NCBI GenBank assembly: GCA_022707965.1
Contig: JAKIZO010000012.1
Coordinates: forward strand, 1 to 53,185
Direction of reading: 5' to 3'
From: Bacteroidota bacterium
Lineage (GTDB): Bacteria > Bacteroidota > Ignavibacteria > Kapaibacteriales > UBA2268
Length of the DNA stretch: 53,185 bases
The stretch's first letter is position 1, and the number at the start of each line of letters is the position of its first letter. Position numbers and translations under genes: made by a program. Shown one piece after another: positions 1-12,939 of this stretch. The notes under the pieces were generated by a model. That model saw nothing but the letters and a program-made list of their open reading frames with translations, did no database searches and was not told where the DNA came from.

Positions 1-5
1 GCGTA

Positions 6-43
6 GTAAAAAATAAAAAAAGGCGGGGTAGGATGCCCCGCCT
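6..43 (-). terminator. Rho-independent terminator of the trxA-eno-phosphohexomutase operon
   Basis: Read on the minus strand, an 8-bp perfect GC-rich stem (AGGCGGGG pairing with CCCCGCCT at 21-43, 7-nt loop) is followed by a T-rich run (6-20). It lies just past the stop codon of the phosphohexomutase gene, so it should end the minus-strand operon. Confidence 0.85.
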
Positions 44-58
44 AAAGATATTCGCAAT

Positions 59-1465
59 CTATTTTAATTTCATACCTGCATCTAACAATTCATTGACTTT
101 GCTCATTGAATCGGCTTCGGCATAGAAGCGAATGAGCGGCTCAGTTCCAGAAGCACGGATAAGCAACCACCCACCATCAATATAGAACTTATACCCATCA
201 AGTGTGTTTATACTTTCGACGGCAAAAGGACCAATTTTTTCGGGAAGCTTTTGTGCCGCAGCCAATATTGCTTTCTTTCTATCGGGTGTAACGCGGACGT
301 CGCGACGATGATACTTGTGTGTGCCAAGTTCTTCGTCAAGTTCGGAGCAAAGTTCTTTGAGAGTTTTGCCGCGGACAGCCATAACTTCGAGAATAAGCAT
401 AGCGTTGAATAATCCGTCGCGTTCAGGAATATGAAGAATTGTGCCTAATCCACCAGATTCTTCACCACCGATAAGCACTTTGGTTTCGTTCATAATTTTA
501 GCAGTGTGTTTGAACCCGACAGGAGTTTCGACGAGAGGGATATTTTTAGCTTTGCAGTATTTATCGACCATAGAGGTAAGCGAAACAGTTTTGACAACGG
601 TTCCGCGTTTCTTTTTATGTTCGTAGAGATATTTGAGCAAAATCATAAAGACGCGATGGGAATCAACGAAATTACCTTCACTGTCGATTAGCCCGACTCG
701 GTCAGCATCGCCATCTGTTGCAATACCGATGTCGTATTTACCTTCTTTAACCTTTTCGGCTAAAAAGTATAGGTTTTCGGCAATTGGTTCGGGGTGGTGA
801 AGTTCGCCGAAAGACGGATTATACTCATTGTGAATAACATCAGCATTAGGAAGAAGCAGATGAATTGTGTCGATTCCAGCTCCATACATTGGGTCGTAGA
901 GGATTTTGAAGTTAGCGGAATTGACAGCCTGCATATCAACTTTTTTCTTAATCTGGCGAATGTAGGATTCCTTTGCGTTGAACAGGCGAATTTTTTTCTG
1001 TTCGATGTATTCATCAATGGTTTTCAAATCGAGCTGAGGCGGTTTTTTCATAATAGATTTGAGTTCGTTCTCTACCAGAGCGATTTCGTCGGTAGTAGCA
1101 GGACCGCCGAAGCTACCTTTGAGTTTAAATCCGTTGTATTTAGGAGGATTGTGCGAAGCAGTAATGACAACTCCGAGTTGCGAGCATTTTTGCCTGGTAT
1201 GGAAGGAAACTTGCGGTGTAGAAGAGACCGTGTCTGTAAGATGAACAGTTATGCCCTGACTTGCTAAAATTGCAGCAGTTTCTTCGGCAAAATCACGCGA
1301 GAGAAAACGCGTATCGTAGCCGACAACGACGCTGGGATATTCAACATCTTTGTAATGATTTAGAATATGTCGGGCAGTTGCATAAGCAACTAAACGAACA
1401 TTATCGAAGGTAAAGTCACGAGCGATAACGCCACGCCATCCATCCGTTCCAAATACTATTGTCAT
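59..1465 (-). CDS. Phosphoglucomutase/phosphomannomutase family enzyme (alpha-D-phosphohexomutase)
   Basis: This 468-residue protein has the four signatures of the alpha-D-phosphohexomutase family, which moves phosphate between C1 and C6 of hexose phosphates in the cytoplasm. The catalytic serine loop TASHNPP is near residues 102-108 (Ser104). The metal-binding loop DGDADR is at 251-256. The sugar-binding loop GGEESGG is at 333-339. The phosphate-binding RASGTEP is near the C terminus. Length is normal for the family and the N terminus (FGTDGWRG) is intact. It is last in a minus-strand operon with enolase, suggesting central carbon or cell-wall sugar metabolism. Glucose, mannose and glucosamine phosphates cannot be told apart from the motifs, so no symbol is given. 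Confidence 0.93.
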   Translation of the reverse strand: MTIVFGTDGWRGVIARDFTFDNVRLVAYATARHILNHYKDVEYPSVVVGYDTRFLSRDFAEETAAILASQGITVHLTDTVSSTPQVSFHTRQKCSQLGVVITASHNPPKYNGFKLKGSFGGPATTDEIALVENELKSIMKKPPQLDLKTIDEYIEQKKIRLFNAKESYIRQIKKKVDMQAVNSANFKILYDPMYGAGIDTIHLLLPNADVIHNEYNPSFGELHHPEPIAENLYFLAEKVKEGKYDIGIATDGDADRVGLIDSEGNFVDSHRVFMILLKYLYEHKKKRGTVVKTVSLTSMVDKYCKAKNIPLVETPVGFKHTAKIMNETKVLIGGEESGGLGTILHIPERDGLFNAMLILEVMAVRGKTLKELCSELDEELGTHKYHRRDVRVTPDRKKAILAAAQKLPEKIGPFAVESINTLDGYKFYIDGGWLLIRASGTEPLIRFYAEADSMSKVNELLDAGMKLK

Positions 1466-1501
1466 AGTTTTTATATCAATTTGTTAAACATCAAATAAAA
1501 G

Positions 1502-3095
<1,594 letters not shown>

Positions 3096-3097
3096 TA

Positions 3098-3421
3098 TTA
3101 AATGTGGTTTTTAATTCTTTCGACAAAATGTTGTTTCGGGACAGCACCTAAAATACGGTCAACTTCTTCCCCATTTTTGACAATCACAACAGTCGGAATG
3201 GAACGAATGCCATACATCATAGCGACTTTTTGGTTATTATCAACATCGAGTTTGCATACTTTTATTTTGCCTTCGTATTCAACGGCGAGTTCCTCAATAA
3301 TAGGTGCAATCATACGGCACGGACCGCACCAAGTAGCCCAAAAGTCTATCAGGACGGGAATATCAGATTTGAGAACAACTTCATCGTAGGTATCATCAGT
3401 TAAATGAATTGGTTGAGCCAT
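3098..3421 (-). CDS. trxA: Thioredoxin
   Basis: A 107-residue cytoplasmic thioredoxin with the canonical redox site WCGPC at residues 31-35 in the context [12 protein letters not shown], the buried LDVD strand and the cis-proline segment SIPTVVIV. It has no signal peptide. A CGGAG ribosome binding site precedes the ATG at good distance. It is the first gene of the minus-strand operon and is divergent from atpD across a 214-bp AT-rich spacer. Family assignment is certain; the functional link to its operon partners is unclear. Confidence 0.97.
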   Translation of the reverse strand: MAQPIHLTDDTYDEVVLKSDIPVLIDFWATWCGPCRMIAPIIEELAVEYEGKIKVCKLDVDNNQKVAMMYGIRSIPTVVIVKNGEEVDRILGAVPKQHFVERIKNHI

Positions 3422-3534
3422 AATTTTCTCCGAAAATTAAATATAACAAGTAAAAAGACTTTTTTTTGACGAATAACATCAAGTGTAATTTTACAAATAT
3501 TTAATGTTTGCAAATAAAATATTTTTTGTAATTT

Positions 3535-3566
3535 TTTGTCAATAAATTGATTATTGCGTAATTTTG
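3535..3566 (+). promoter_or_regulatory. Bacteroidota-type promoter upstream of atpD
   Basis: TTTG at 3535-3538, a 20-nt spacer, then TAATTTTG at 3559-3566. This fits the known Bacteroidota primary-sigma consensus (TTTG about 19-21 nt before TAnnTTTG). The expected transcription start is about 60 nt before the atpD ATG. The same arrangement occurs before tRNA-Ser in this window. Confidence 0.65.
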
Positions 3567-3596
3567 CACAACGCTGTTGTGCTTATTTTGAAATAA

Positions 3597-5045
<1,449 letters not shown>

Positions 5046-5071
5046 TAAGGGTGCAAAAGTTGGAATCTAAA

Positions 5072-5473
5072 ATGTTGTATATAGAGCTTGTTACCCCGGA
5101 GAAAAAGATTTTTTCGGGGAAAGTGCAATCAGTGTGGTTTCCCGGCTCGCTATCGCCTTTTCAGGTTCTGCCAAATCACGCTCCGATTGTATCTTCGCTT
5201 GATGCAGGGGTTCTAAAATTTCTCGATGAACAAAATAATATTGTAAAATATGCAATTACGGGCGGATTTGTCGATTTGCAAAACAACAAAGCAAGCATTA
5301 TGCTCGAAAAAGCAATATCGGCAGATGGATTGAAGCTTGAAACCGTGAAATTGCAGCTCGAAAAAGCAAAAGAAAATTTAAAGACAGCAAAGCAAACAGA
5401 AGATAAAACAAAAGCGCAGAAAGAATTAGATTTTGCGAAAGCTTGCTTGAATATTTTGCAAGATGAAAATTAA
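5072..5473 (+). CDS. atpC: F1 ATP synthase subunit epsilon
   Basis: Central-stalk epsilon subunit of ATP synthase. The N-terminal beta-sandwich begins MLYIELVTPEKKIFSGKVQSVWFPG and contains the PNHAPIVSSLDAGVL segment. A charged helical C-terminal region follows (LETVKLQLEKAKENLKTA). The frame could also open at a GTG at 5051, but a G-rich site sits directly against that codon with no spacing. The ATG at 5072 has a weak GGA upstream and gives the usual epsilon N terminus, so it is preferred (133 residues). The C-terminal helices could take part in the known inhibitory switch of this family, which is inference here. Confidence 0.92.
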   Translation: MLYIELVTPEKKIFSGKVQSVWFPGSLSPFQVLPNHAPIVSSLDAGVLKFLDEQNNIVKYAITGGFVDLQNNKASIMLEKAISADGLKLETVKLQLEKAKENLKTAKQTEDKTKAQKELDFAKACLNILQDEN

Positions 5474-5496
5474 TTTTTGATTGAAAAGAGGCGTTT

Positions 5497-6960
5497 ATGG
5501 ACGAAAAAATAATGTTTGAAGGGATTACGTACGACGATGTTTTGCTAATTCCTGGATATAGCGAGGTTTTGCCAAGGGATACTGACGTTAGCTCGCGCCT
5601 TACGAAAACAATAAAATTGAACATACCGATACTTAGCGCTGCGATGGACACTGTTACCGAAGCTGAGATGGCTCAGGCTATCGCACGAGAAGGTGGGCTG
5701 GGCGTAATACACAAAAATTTGAGCATTCAGCGACAAGCAGACCAGGTCGATAGAGTGAAGCGTTCCGAAAGCGGTATGATTATGAAGCCTATTACGCTGA
5801 CAGGCGACAAAACAGTTGCTGATGCGCTCGAAATGATGGCTAAATACAAAATTTCCGGTATTCCCATAGTTGATGAAAACAAAAAACTTATCGGTATTGT
5901 TACAAACAGAGATTTGCGGTTCAATCCCGAACGCAGCGAATTGCTTCAAAACATAATGACGAAGGAAAATTTGAAGACGGTACCGGTCGGGACAACCTTA
6001 GAAGAAGCTGAAACGCTTTTGCAGAAATACAGAATTGAGAAACTACCCGTTGTAGACGACAATTACACTCTTTGTGGACTGATTACTTTCAAGGATATAC
6101 AGAAAAAGAAGCAATTTCCGCGCGCTTGCAAAGACGAGCAAGGACGGTTGCGAGTTGGGGCTGCTGTGGGAATTTCGGCGGACACGCTTGAACGGGTGGC
6201 AGCATTGATAGAGGTCGGAGTTGATGCAATTTTTGTTGATACAGCACACGGTCATAGCCGCGGTGTAATTGAAATGGTGAAATTGATAAAAAGCAAGCAT
6301 CCTGAATTGCAAGTGATTGCAGGCAACATTGCAACAGAAGAAGCAGCAGAAGCGCTCATCCGTGCCGGAGCAGATGGATTGAAGGTGGGAATTGGACCAG
6401 GTTCGATTTGCACAACGCGAATAATTGCCGGCGTGGGGGTTCCGCAGCTTAGTGCAGTGATGAATGTTGCAAAAGTAGCAAAGAAATATGATGTACCCGT
6501 AATCGCTGATGGCGGAATAAAACAAACCGGTGATATAGCAAAAGCGATAGCTGGCGGTGCCGATAGCGTGATGATTGGGAATTTATTCGCTGGTCACGAG
6601 GAAAGCCCCGGCGAAAAGATTATTTACGAAGGTAGAGTGTATAAGATATACCGCGGAATGGGTTCTCTTGGTGCAATGAGCCAGGGTTCGGCGGATAGGT
6701 ATTTCCAGGATGTGGAAGAAGAAATATCCAAGTTTGTACCGGAAGGAATAGAGGGACGAGTTCCGTTCAAAGGCAACGTTGGTGATACGATATATCAGAT
6801 AGTGGGCGGATTACGTGCCTCGATGGGATATTGTGGTTGCCGAACAATTCAAGAGATGCAGCAGAAAGCTCAGTTCAATAGAATTACTTCGGCAGGATTG
6901 CGCGAATCGCACCCACACGATGTAAGAATCACCAAAGAATCGCCAAATTACTATGTATAA
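5497..6960 (+). CDS. guaB: Inosine-5'-monophosphate dehydrogenase
   Basis: IMP dehydrogenase oxidises IMP to XMP, the committed step of GTP synthesis. The 487-residue protein has the barrel start [11 protein letters not shown] and SAAMDTVTE, then two CBS domains at about residues 95-205. The catalytic loop GPGSICTTR has its nucleophilic cysteine at 305. The phosphate-binding [11 protein letters not shown] and the flap region [16 protein letters not shown] follow. All key residues are present and the length is typical. An AGAGG site precedes the ATG. It lies 23 bp after atpC and is probably read through from the atp promoter. I saw no riboswitch in the short leader. Confidence 0.97.
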   Translation: MDEKIMFEGITYDDVLLIPGYSEVLPRDTDVSSRLTKTIKLNIPILSAAMDTVTEAEMAQAIAREGGLGVIHKNLSIQRQADQVDRVKRSESGMIMKPITLTGDKTVADALEMMAKYKISGIPIVDENKKLIGIVTNRDLRFNPERSELLQNIMTKENLKTVPVGTTLEEAETLLQKYRIEKLPVVDDNYTLCGLITFKDIQKKKQFPRACKDEQGRLRVGAAVGISADTLERVAALIEVGVDAIFVDTAHGHSRGVIEMVKLIKSKHPELQVIAGNIATEEAAEALIRAGADGLKVGIGPGSICTTRIIAGVGVPQLSAVMNVAKVAKKYDVPVIADGGIKQTGDIAKAIAGGADSVMIGNLFAGHEESPGEKIIYEGRVYKIYRGMGSLGAMSQGSADRYFQDVEEEISKFVPEGIEGRVPFKGNVGDTIYQIVGGLRASMGYCGCRTIQEMQQKAQFNRITSAGLRESHPHDVRITKESPNYYV

Positions 6961-6977
6961 TATATAACGAAACTAAA

Positions 6978-8099
6978 ATGACTTATTCTCAACCAAATTT
7001 TATAACGCAATATCCAAAAATTGTTGACAAACGTTTCCATCAGTTGCGTTTCAATATCGAAGAAAACAAGTGCGAAGCAGCGGTAATAACAAAATTATCG
7101 AATATCAGGTATTTAACTAATTTTTCGGGGTCATCTGCTTATTTGTTCGTAACGGACGACGAAGTGCATTTCGTTACCGACGATAGATACGAAGAGCAGA
7201 TAAAGACAGAACTCTACGACCTGCCGAATTTGCAGGTGCATATCACCCGAGACGTTTGGGGATACCTTGCAAAAAGCAAATTTTTGAACAAAGTGGAAAA
7301 TCTGGGTTTCGAAGCAGACCATATTCCTTATGGCGACGCGGTAGAAATTCGCAATCGAATTAGACCATTGAAATTCAAGCCAATCAGCAATTTAGTTGAG
7401 CGTTTCACTTATCCGAAAGCGCCCGAAGAGCTCGAATACATCAAGCAAGCTTGCAAAATTGCCGAGAAAGTATACGAAGAGATGCTTGGTTTCATTCAAC
7501 CGGGAATGACCGAAAAAGAAATAGCAATAGAAATTGCTTATCGCACTCGCAAACTTGGCAGCGAAGGCGACCCATTCGATATCATCGCTGTATCGGGACC
7601 ACGCACAGCGCTTGTTCACGGCAAGCCATCGGACCGCAAAATCAAGAAAAATGATATAATTTTGCTGGATTTTGGCGCAAAAGTGCAGGGATTTGGTTCC
7701 GATATTACACGAACTTTCTGCGTCGGTAAAGCAACAAAAGAGCAAAAGGCAATTTACAAATTAGTCTATGATGCAAAGCAAGCAGCTTGCGAGGCTGCCC
7801 GTCCGGGTATGAACGGGAAATTGCTCGATGCAGTTGCACGCAAAATGATTGACAATGCGGGCTATGGGATTAACTTCCAGCATTCACTGGGTCACGGAAT
7901 TGGGCTCGAAGCGCACGAGGGACCAATTATCACCTTCCGCCGCGAAGACCAGATAATCCCCGAGGACGTTGTGCTTGCTATCGAACCTGGGGTTTATTTC
8001 CCTGATAAGTTTGGAATGAGAGTGGAAGACGATATTTATATCACCCGCAATGAAATAACAATGTTAACAAATGCACCAGCAGAACTAATTGTCATCTAA
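6978..8099 (+). CDS. M24 family metallopeptidase (Xaa-Pro aminopeptidase-like)
   Basis: A cytoplasmic aminopeptidase with the two-domain layout of Xaa-Pro peptidases: a creatinase-like N-terminal domain (about residues 15-145) and a pita-bread catalytic domain. The five expected metal ligands are visible: the Asp residues in LLDFGAKVQGFGSDITRTF, the His in HSLGHGIGLEAHEGP, and the Glu residues in AIEPGVYF and RVEDDIYI. At 373 residues it is closer in length to the shorter PepQ/YpdF-type enzymes than to E. coli PepP. It starts 17 bp after guaB without a clear Shine-Dalgarno site. Aminopeptidase versus dipeptidase activity cannot be decided from sequence. Confidence 0.9.
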   Translation: MTYSQPNFITQYPKIVDKRFHQLRFNIEENKCEAAVITKLSNIRYLTNFSGSSAYLFVTDDEVHFVTDDRYEEQIKTELYDLPNLQVHITRDVWGYLAKSKFLNKVENLGFEADHIPYGDAVEIRNRIRPLKFKPISNLVERFTYPKAPEELEYIKQACKIAEKVYEEMLGFIQPGMTEKEIAIEIAYRTRKLGSEGDPFDIIAVSGPRTALVHGKPSDRKIKKNDIILLDFGAKVQGFGSDITRTFCVGKATKEQKAIYKLVYDAKQAACEAARPGMNGKLLDAVARKMIDNAGYGINFQHSLGHGIGLEAHEGPIITFRREDQIIPEDVVLAIEPGVYFPDKFGMRVEDDIYITRNEITMLTNAPAELIVI

Positions 8100-8101
8100 C
8101 T

Positions 8102-9415
8102 ATGGATTTTGAAACTGACGATAAATTAGCGGGAAATAGTTCAAGCAATCTCAATACACTATTTATTGCTTATTATTTCCCGCCGATGGGACTTAGCGGT
8201 GTTCAAAGAAGCGTAAAATTTGCAAAATATCTACCTGAAAACGGCTGGGATGTTTCGGTGCTAACCACCACACCAGCCGCTTATTACGCTTATGATGAGA
8301 CTTTACTCGATGAGTTGAACAACCCGAAAATTTCAATATACCGCACCCAACCCGATGCAACTCGTCTTGCAAAGAAAAAAGGCTCAAACTTAATTCAATA
8401 TCCTTCACATTTTTCGCAAAAATTGAAAAGAATTATCCTGCAATCTTTTTTGCAACCTGATAGCAGAATTGTCTGGAAAAAGAAGGCGATAAAGCTCGCC
8501 GAGGAAATAATCGAGAATAATCATTTTCATACACTACTGGCAACTGCCCCACCTTTCACCGATTTTTTAATTGCAAATGAATTATCTGAAAAATATGAAA
8601 TACCATACGTGATTGACTATCGCGACCTCTGGGTTGATAATGCTTATTATTATTACCTGACACCATTTCATAAGATGAAAGCAATTAAGATGGAAACAGA
8701 GGTTCTTACCCGAGCAAAGCGAATAATAGTTATCAACCGATTTATGAAAGAAAAATTGCTGCAAAGATATAAATTTCTCTCTCACGAAGATATTACAATT
8801 ATTCCACACGGTTACGACGAAGAAGATTTTGCACCATACAGGCAATTGAAGCCCGACCCGAATTATTTCACAATTACTCATTCTGGATTGTTCCCGGACG
8901 ACCTGACGCCCAAATACTTTCTGAAAGCTTTGTCGATATACTTGAAGAAAAACCAGGAAGCAAAGCACAAGATTAGAGCTGTGTTTGTCGGACTTATGAG
9001 AAAACCGCACGAGAAGCTTGTAAAGAAGTATAATTTGGGCGAAAACGTTGTGCTGAAAGGCTACTTGCCACATAGCGAGTGTATAAAGGAACTGATGCAG
9101 TCCGATGTTTTGTGGATGATGTCCCCAAATAATATTGTAACTCCATCGAGGTTGTACGAATATATTGGTGCAAGAAAACCAATTCTGATTTCCATACCAA
9201 ATGGGAATATAAAACAAACAGCACTCGAAACAGAAGCCGCCATCGCAACAGAGCCACGCGACACAAAAGCAATAATCGAAGCAATCGACACATATTTTGA
9301 AATGTGGAAGAAAGGCTCTCTGCCCCACCCAAATATTAAAAACAGTCAGAATTATGAACGCCGATATTTAACAAGATTGCTTGCAAGAGAATTGGCATTT
9401 TCCGCAAATTATTAA
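8102..9415 (+). CDS. Glycosyltransferase, GT4-like
   Basis: This 437-residue protein resembles GT-B fold glycosyltransferases. The N terminus AYYFPPMGLSGVQRSVKFAKYLPENGWDVSVLT is the typical acceptor-domain opening, with a Gly-rich loop and a helix leading to the second strand. The middle HGYDEEDFAP marks the linker to the donor domain. The C-terminal LMQSDVLWMMSPNN..PSRLYEYIGARKPIL includes the E-x(2)-G-x-KP-type donor-binding segment. No signal peptide is seen. It begins 2 bp after the peptidase stop. The sugar and acceptor are unknown; a role in cell-surface glycans is inferred from the family only. Confidence 0.85.
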   Translation: MDFETDDKLAGNSSSNLNTLFIAYYFPPMGLSGVQRSVKFAKYLPENGWDVSVLTTTPAAYYAYDETLLDELNNPKISIYRTQPDATRLAKKKGSNLIQYPSHFSQKLKRIILQSFLQPDSRIVWKKKAIKLAEEIIENNHFHTLLATAPPFTDFLIANELSEKYEIPYVIDYRDLWVDNAYYYYLTPFHKMKAIKMETEVLTRAKRIIVINRFMKEKLLQRYKFLSHEDITIIPHGYDEEDFAPYRQLKPDPNYFTITHSGLFPDDLTPKYFLKALSIYLKKNQEAKHKIRAVFVGLMRKPHEKLVKKYNLGENVVLKGYLPHSECIKELMQSDVLWMMSPNNIVTPSRLYEYIGARKPILISIPNGNIKQTALETEAAIATEPRDTKAIIEAIDTYFEMWKKGSLPHPNIKNSQNYERRYLTRLLARELAFSANY

Positions 9416-9602
9416 TGTGGAAAAGTTTATTTTTCAAATCTCTGCAATTATTGTTAAGTTGTTAATATTCAATGAAGTTCTTTGTTTTGTAATAGTTTCA
9501 CAATAGTTAATCAAAAATTAACAATATGTTACGAAAGAATTAAGAAAAAAGGATTAATTTGCAAAATATACTGTTTTATTTTTCATAATAAAAGGGCATA
9601 GT

Positions 9603-12600
9603 ATGCTTAAAAAAGTTTCCTTAATTATTCTTGCTTTCATAGCAATAATCAACTTTGCTTATTCGCAAGGTGGAACAACCGCATCGATTAGCGGTCGTGT
9701 TACAGATGCGGATGGAAAACCATTAGCAGGGACAACCGTTAAGGTTGTGCATCAGCCAACGGGCACAACCGCCGGTGCAGTAACAAACAATGCCGGGAGG
9801 TTTAACATAATCGGTTTGCGTGTTGGCGGACCATATACTGTAACAATTTCGATGGTTGGATATGAATCGCAAATCAAGGAAAATATCACATTAGGTATAG
9901 ACCAGAATTACAGTATGAACGTTCGCCTTGTGGAAAAAGGTGTCAAAACGGGAACAGTAGATGTAATCGCAGACAAAAACGAGATAATCTCATCGAACAG
10001 AACGGGTGCTTCGCAATCTGTTACAGAAAGCGAAATTAAGAGTTTGCCAACTATTGCCCGCTCAATACACGACTATTCGAGATTGTCGCCACATATTATT
10101 TCATCAACTTCGGAAGGTTCGAACGTAGGCGGAAGAAACAGCAAATACAACAATATACAGGTAGATGGTGCTATTATGAGCGATGCATTTGGGCTGTCGT
10201 CTGCGGGCACGCCCGGCGGTCAAGCAGGGACAGAACCTATTTCGCTCGATGCAATTCAGGAATTTCAGGTAGCAGTAGCACCATTTGATGTTCGTTTAGG
10301 TGGATTCACTGGTGGTTTGATTAACGCAATAACTCGTAGTGGTTCGAATTATTATCATGGTTCAGCATATTTTTATGGCAGAAATGAAAAATTAGTTGGT
10401 AATGCTGTAATTAAAGGTCCAGATGGCAAATACGCACCATACCCTGAATATACAGATTTTCAAGCAGGTGGGCGTTTAGGCGGTCCAATTATAAAAGACC
10501 AACTTTTCTTTTTTGTAAACGGTGAGGTGCGTCAGCGAGCAGAACCCCAAACTCTTGCATACAAAGGCGAAAGCGGTCCAAATGTGTTCGGTCTTTCAAG
10601 AGAAGAACTTAAAGCTTTGCGCGATAGTGTAATTACTAAATATGGCTACGACCCAGGTTCATATGATAAATATACACGCGATGTAAATAATTATAAAATC
10701 TTTATGCGTTTAGATTACAATATTTCAAATCAACATAGATTAACATTGCGTCATAACTTTGTTAATGCTGATCAGGATAATGCTGTAACTCGTTCAGCAA
10801 CTTTCTTTTCATATTCTGGACAGGAGTATATATTCAAGAGTTTGCAAAATCAAACAGTTTTGCAGCTGAATAGTGTGTTGGGCAAAGATATGGCTAATGA
10901 GTTCCGTCTTGCTTATACTCAAGTAAACGACGAACGCGACCCACAATCACGCCCATTCCCAAGTGTTACAATTTCATCTTTGGGCGACGACAAACGAAGC
11001 TCTGTTAGTTTCGGTGTTGAACGCTTCTCGCAAGCCAACGCTCTGGACCAGAGCATTCTTGAAATAACTGACAACTTCAATTATTTTTTGGAAGATCACG
11101 TATTTACAGTAGGTACAACTAATCAATATGTTACTTTTAGAAATCTATATGTTCAGGATGCTTTTGGAACATATACTTTCTCGGGATTAGAGAATTTCTA
11201 TAACAACAAACCTAATAGATATTATTACAGTTATTTATTGCCAGGTGGAAAAGAAAGAGCAGAATTTTCATATTGGCAACTTGCATTTTACGCACAAGAT
11301 GAATGGAAGATTATGCCAAATCTTAAACTTACATTTGGATTACGTGGCGATCTCTATGCGTTTCCAGATGAACCATCTTACAATGCCAAATTCGACAGCG
11401 TTTTCAATATGAAGACATCCGAAATGCCAACTGCGTTTGCATTCTCACCACGTTTTGGGTTCAACTATGATGTATTTGGCAATAAGAACACGCAGGTGCG
11501 TGGTGGTATTGGACTTTTCGCAGGACGCACACCCGGTGTATGGATTGGCAACCAATATGCAAATACTGGTGTTGACTATGGGCGCGTAGATGTTACAAGC
11601 AATGTCCCAGCATTCGAACCAGACCCAAAGAATCAGCCAAAGCCTGAGCCTGTTAATACAACCGAAGTAAATATTACAGACAAGAACTTCAAGATGCCAC
11701 AAATATTACGCTTCAACGTTGCAGTCGACCAGCAGTTAACTGAGGGATTAATTGGAACTATTGAATTCATTTACGGCAAATCAATAAACGAAGTATTATT
11801 CAAGAACATTTTGCTTATAGACTCTGTCGATAACAGCGGCAATAGAGTTACTGCAATTGATGGCAGACCGCTATATTTGAGGTATAACAAAAATCCAGTG
11901 CTTGTAAGCAACGATTATACAAACGTAATTTATATGACAAACACAAACAAGGGCGACCAGTTAAGTATTTCGGCACAATTGCAAAAGCCATTCAATCAAG
12001 GTATTTTGCCAAATTTAAGTGCTAATTTTGCTTACACATATTCGCTTGTTCGCGATGTAAATAGTGCAACTTCGAGCCGTGCAATTTCTAACTGGATGTA
12101 TAACCCCGCACCAGACCCAAATAATCCGAAGCTATCGACTTCCCTATTCTCAATTCCTCACAGAGTTTTAGCAAATGTATCATACAGATATGAATACTAC
12201 AAGAATGCAGATATTACTGTAGGTTTATTCTACGAAGGACGTTCCGGTTCACCATTGTCATTCTTATATTATACTCAAAGCAATATCACTTGGGATAGAG
12301 ATGTGCTTATTGACACACGAGTTCGTGATGCAAACAATGATAATGTGTGGGGCAACGACCTTTGCTACATTCCGAACAAATTAAGAAATGAAAATGGCGT
12401 TTGGCAAGATGACAAGATGATCCTTGTTAATGGTGACCAAACTTATACTGCACCTGATGGAACTCAAATGAAATATGCCGAAGCTTTAGAAAAATTCTTA
12501 AGCGACTGGGATGGCTTAAAGCGTGGTAAAATTATGGACAGAAATTCGCTTAATCAGCCCTGGCGTCATCAGGTTGATTTAAGAGTGAGCTGGGAAATCC

Positions 12601-12860
12601 CAACTATTAGCAGACAAAAAGTAGAACTAACTCTTGATATTTTGAATGTGCTGAACTTGCTAAATAGAGAATGGGGACACGTAAAATACGTGAGCAACGG
12701 AACATATAGCTTGATGCGTTTCGAAGGTTACGATAAATCAGGTAAAATTCGTGCAAGCTACTTACCAAACACAAGAGGATACAAAGGCGACGACATCTTT
12801 GAGACAAGCGATTTTTGGTCTCGCTGGCAAATGCAATTTGGTGTAAGATATACATTCTAA
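9603..12860 (+). CDS. TonB-dependent outer-membrane receptor, Oar-like
   Basis: A 1085-residue outer-membrane protein. A signal peptide (LIILAFIAIINFAYSQ) is followed by a carboxypeptidase-regulatory-like beta-sandwich at about residues 25-115 (ISGRVTDADGKPLAGTTVKV). A plug domain follows (about 120-235, including NNIQVDGAIMSDAFGLS and IQEFQVAVAPFDVRLGGFTGG). A long beta-barrel ends QFGVRYTF with the terminal Phe needed for barrel assembly. The architecture matches the Oar/Cna-B-like TonB-dependent receptors rather than SusC, and no SusD neighbour is present. The substrate is unknown. AAGGG precedes the ATG. The 187-bp spacer upstream shows no convincing promoter, and a strong terminator follows. 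Confidence 0.9.
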   Translation: MLKKVSLIILAFIAIINFAYSQGGTTASISGRVTDADGKPLAGTTVKVVHQPTGTTAGAVTNNAGRFNIIGLRVGGPYTVTISMVGYESQIKENITLGIDQNYSMNVRLVEKGVKTGTVDVIADKNEIISSNRTGASQSVTESEIKSLPTIARSIHDYSRLSPHIISSTSEGSNVGGRNSKYNNIQVDGAIMSDAFGLSSAGTPGGQAGTEPISLDAIQEFQVAVAPFDVRLGGFTGGLINAITRSGSNYYHGSAYFYGRNEKLVGNAVIKGPDGKYAPYPEYTDFQAGGRLGGPIIKDQLFFFVNGEVRQRAEPQTLAYKGESGPNVFGLSREELKALRDSVITKYGYDPGSYDKYTRDVNNYKIFMRLDYNISNQHRLTLRHNFVNADQDNAVTRSATFFSYSGQEYIFKSLQNQTVLQLNSVLGKDMANEFRLAYTQVNDERDPQSRPFPSVTISSLGDDKRSSVSFGVERFSQANALDQSILEITDNFNYFLEDHVFTVGTTNQYVTFRNLYVQDAFGTYTFSGLENFYNNKPNRYYYSYLLPGGKERAEFSYWQLAFYAQDEWKIMPNLKLTFGLRGDLYAFPDEPSYNAKFDSVFNMKTSEMPTAFAFSPRFGFNYDVFGNKNTQVRGGIGLFAGRTPGVWIGNQYANTGVDYGRVDVTSNVPAFEPDPKNQPKPEPVNTTEVNITDKNFKMPQILRFNVAVDQQLTEGLIGTIEFIYGKSINEVLFKNILLIDSVDNSGNRVTAIDGRPLYLRYNKNPVLVSNDYTNVIYMTNTNKGDQLSISAQLQKPFNQGILPNLSANFAYTYSLVRDVNSATSSRAISNWMYNPAPDPNNPKLSTSLFSIPHRVLANVSYRYEYYKNADITVGLFYEGRSGSPLSFLYYTQSNITWDRDVLIDTRVRDANNDNVWGNDLCYIPNKLRNENGVWQDDKMILVNGDQTYTAPDGTQMKYAEALEKFLSDWDGLKRGKIMDRNSLNQPWRHQVDLRVSWEIPTISRQKVELTLDILNVLNLLNREWGHVKYVSNGTYSLMRFEGYDKSGKIRASYLPNTRGYKGDDIFETSDFWSRWQMQFGVRYTF

Positions 12861-12884
12861 CATCGCATAATGTTCGAGGCTTAG

Positions 12885-12922
12885 AACCTTCGGAAGGGCG
12901 AGAATCTTCCGAAGGTTTTTTT
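12885..12922 (+). terminator. Palindromic terminator after the TonB-dependent receptor
   Basis: A 12-bp perfect stem (AACCTTCGGAAG with CTTCCGAAGGTT, 9-nt loop) is followed directly by a run of seven Ts (12916-12922). It starts 25 bp after the receptor stop codon. The stem is made from the same palindromic word that recurs in intergenic repeats at 12940, 20494 and 43561-43880. Confidence 0.8.
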
Positions 12923-12939
12923 GTAATTACCGCGATATT

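Noticed and set aside
794..1267. A 157-codon plus-strand frame
   Set aside because: It is antisense to the phosphohexomutase motifs, which are intact on the other strand.
5473..5497. Possible purine riboswitch before guaB
   Set aside because: The spacer is only about 23 bp and cannot hold an aptamer.
8582..9328. A 248-codon minus-strand frame rich in Cys and Trp
   Set aside because: It is antisense to the GT4-like glycosyltransferase; its composition is typical of a shadow frame.
9603..12860. SusC-type glycan uptake system
   Set aside because: There is no SusD-like lipoprotein next to the receptor, and the architecture fits Oar-like receptors better.
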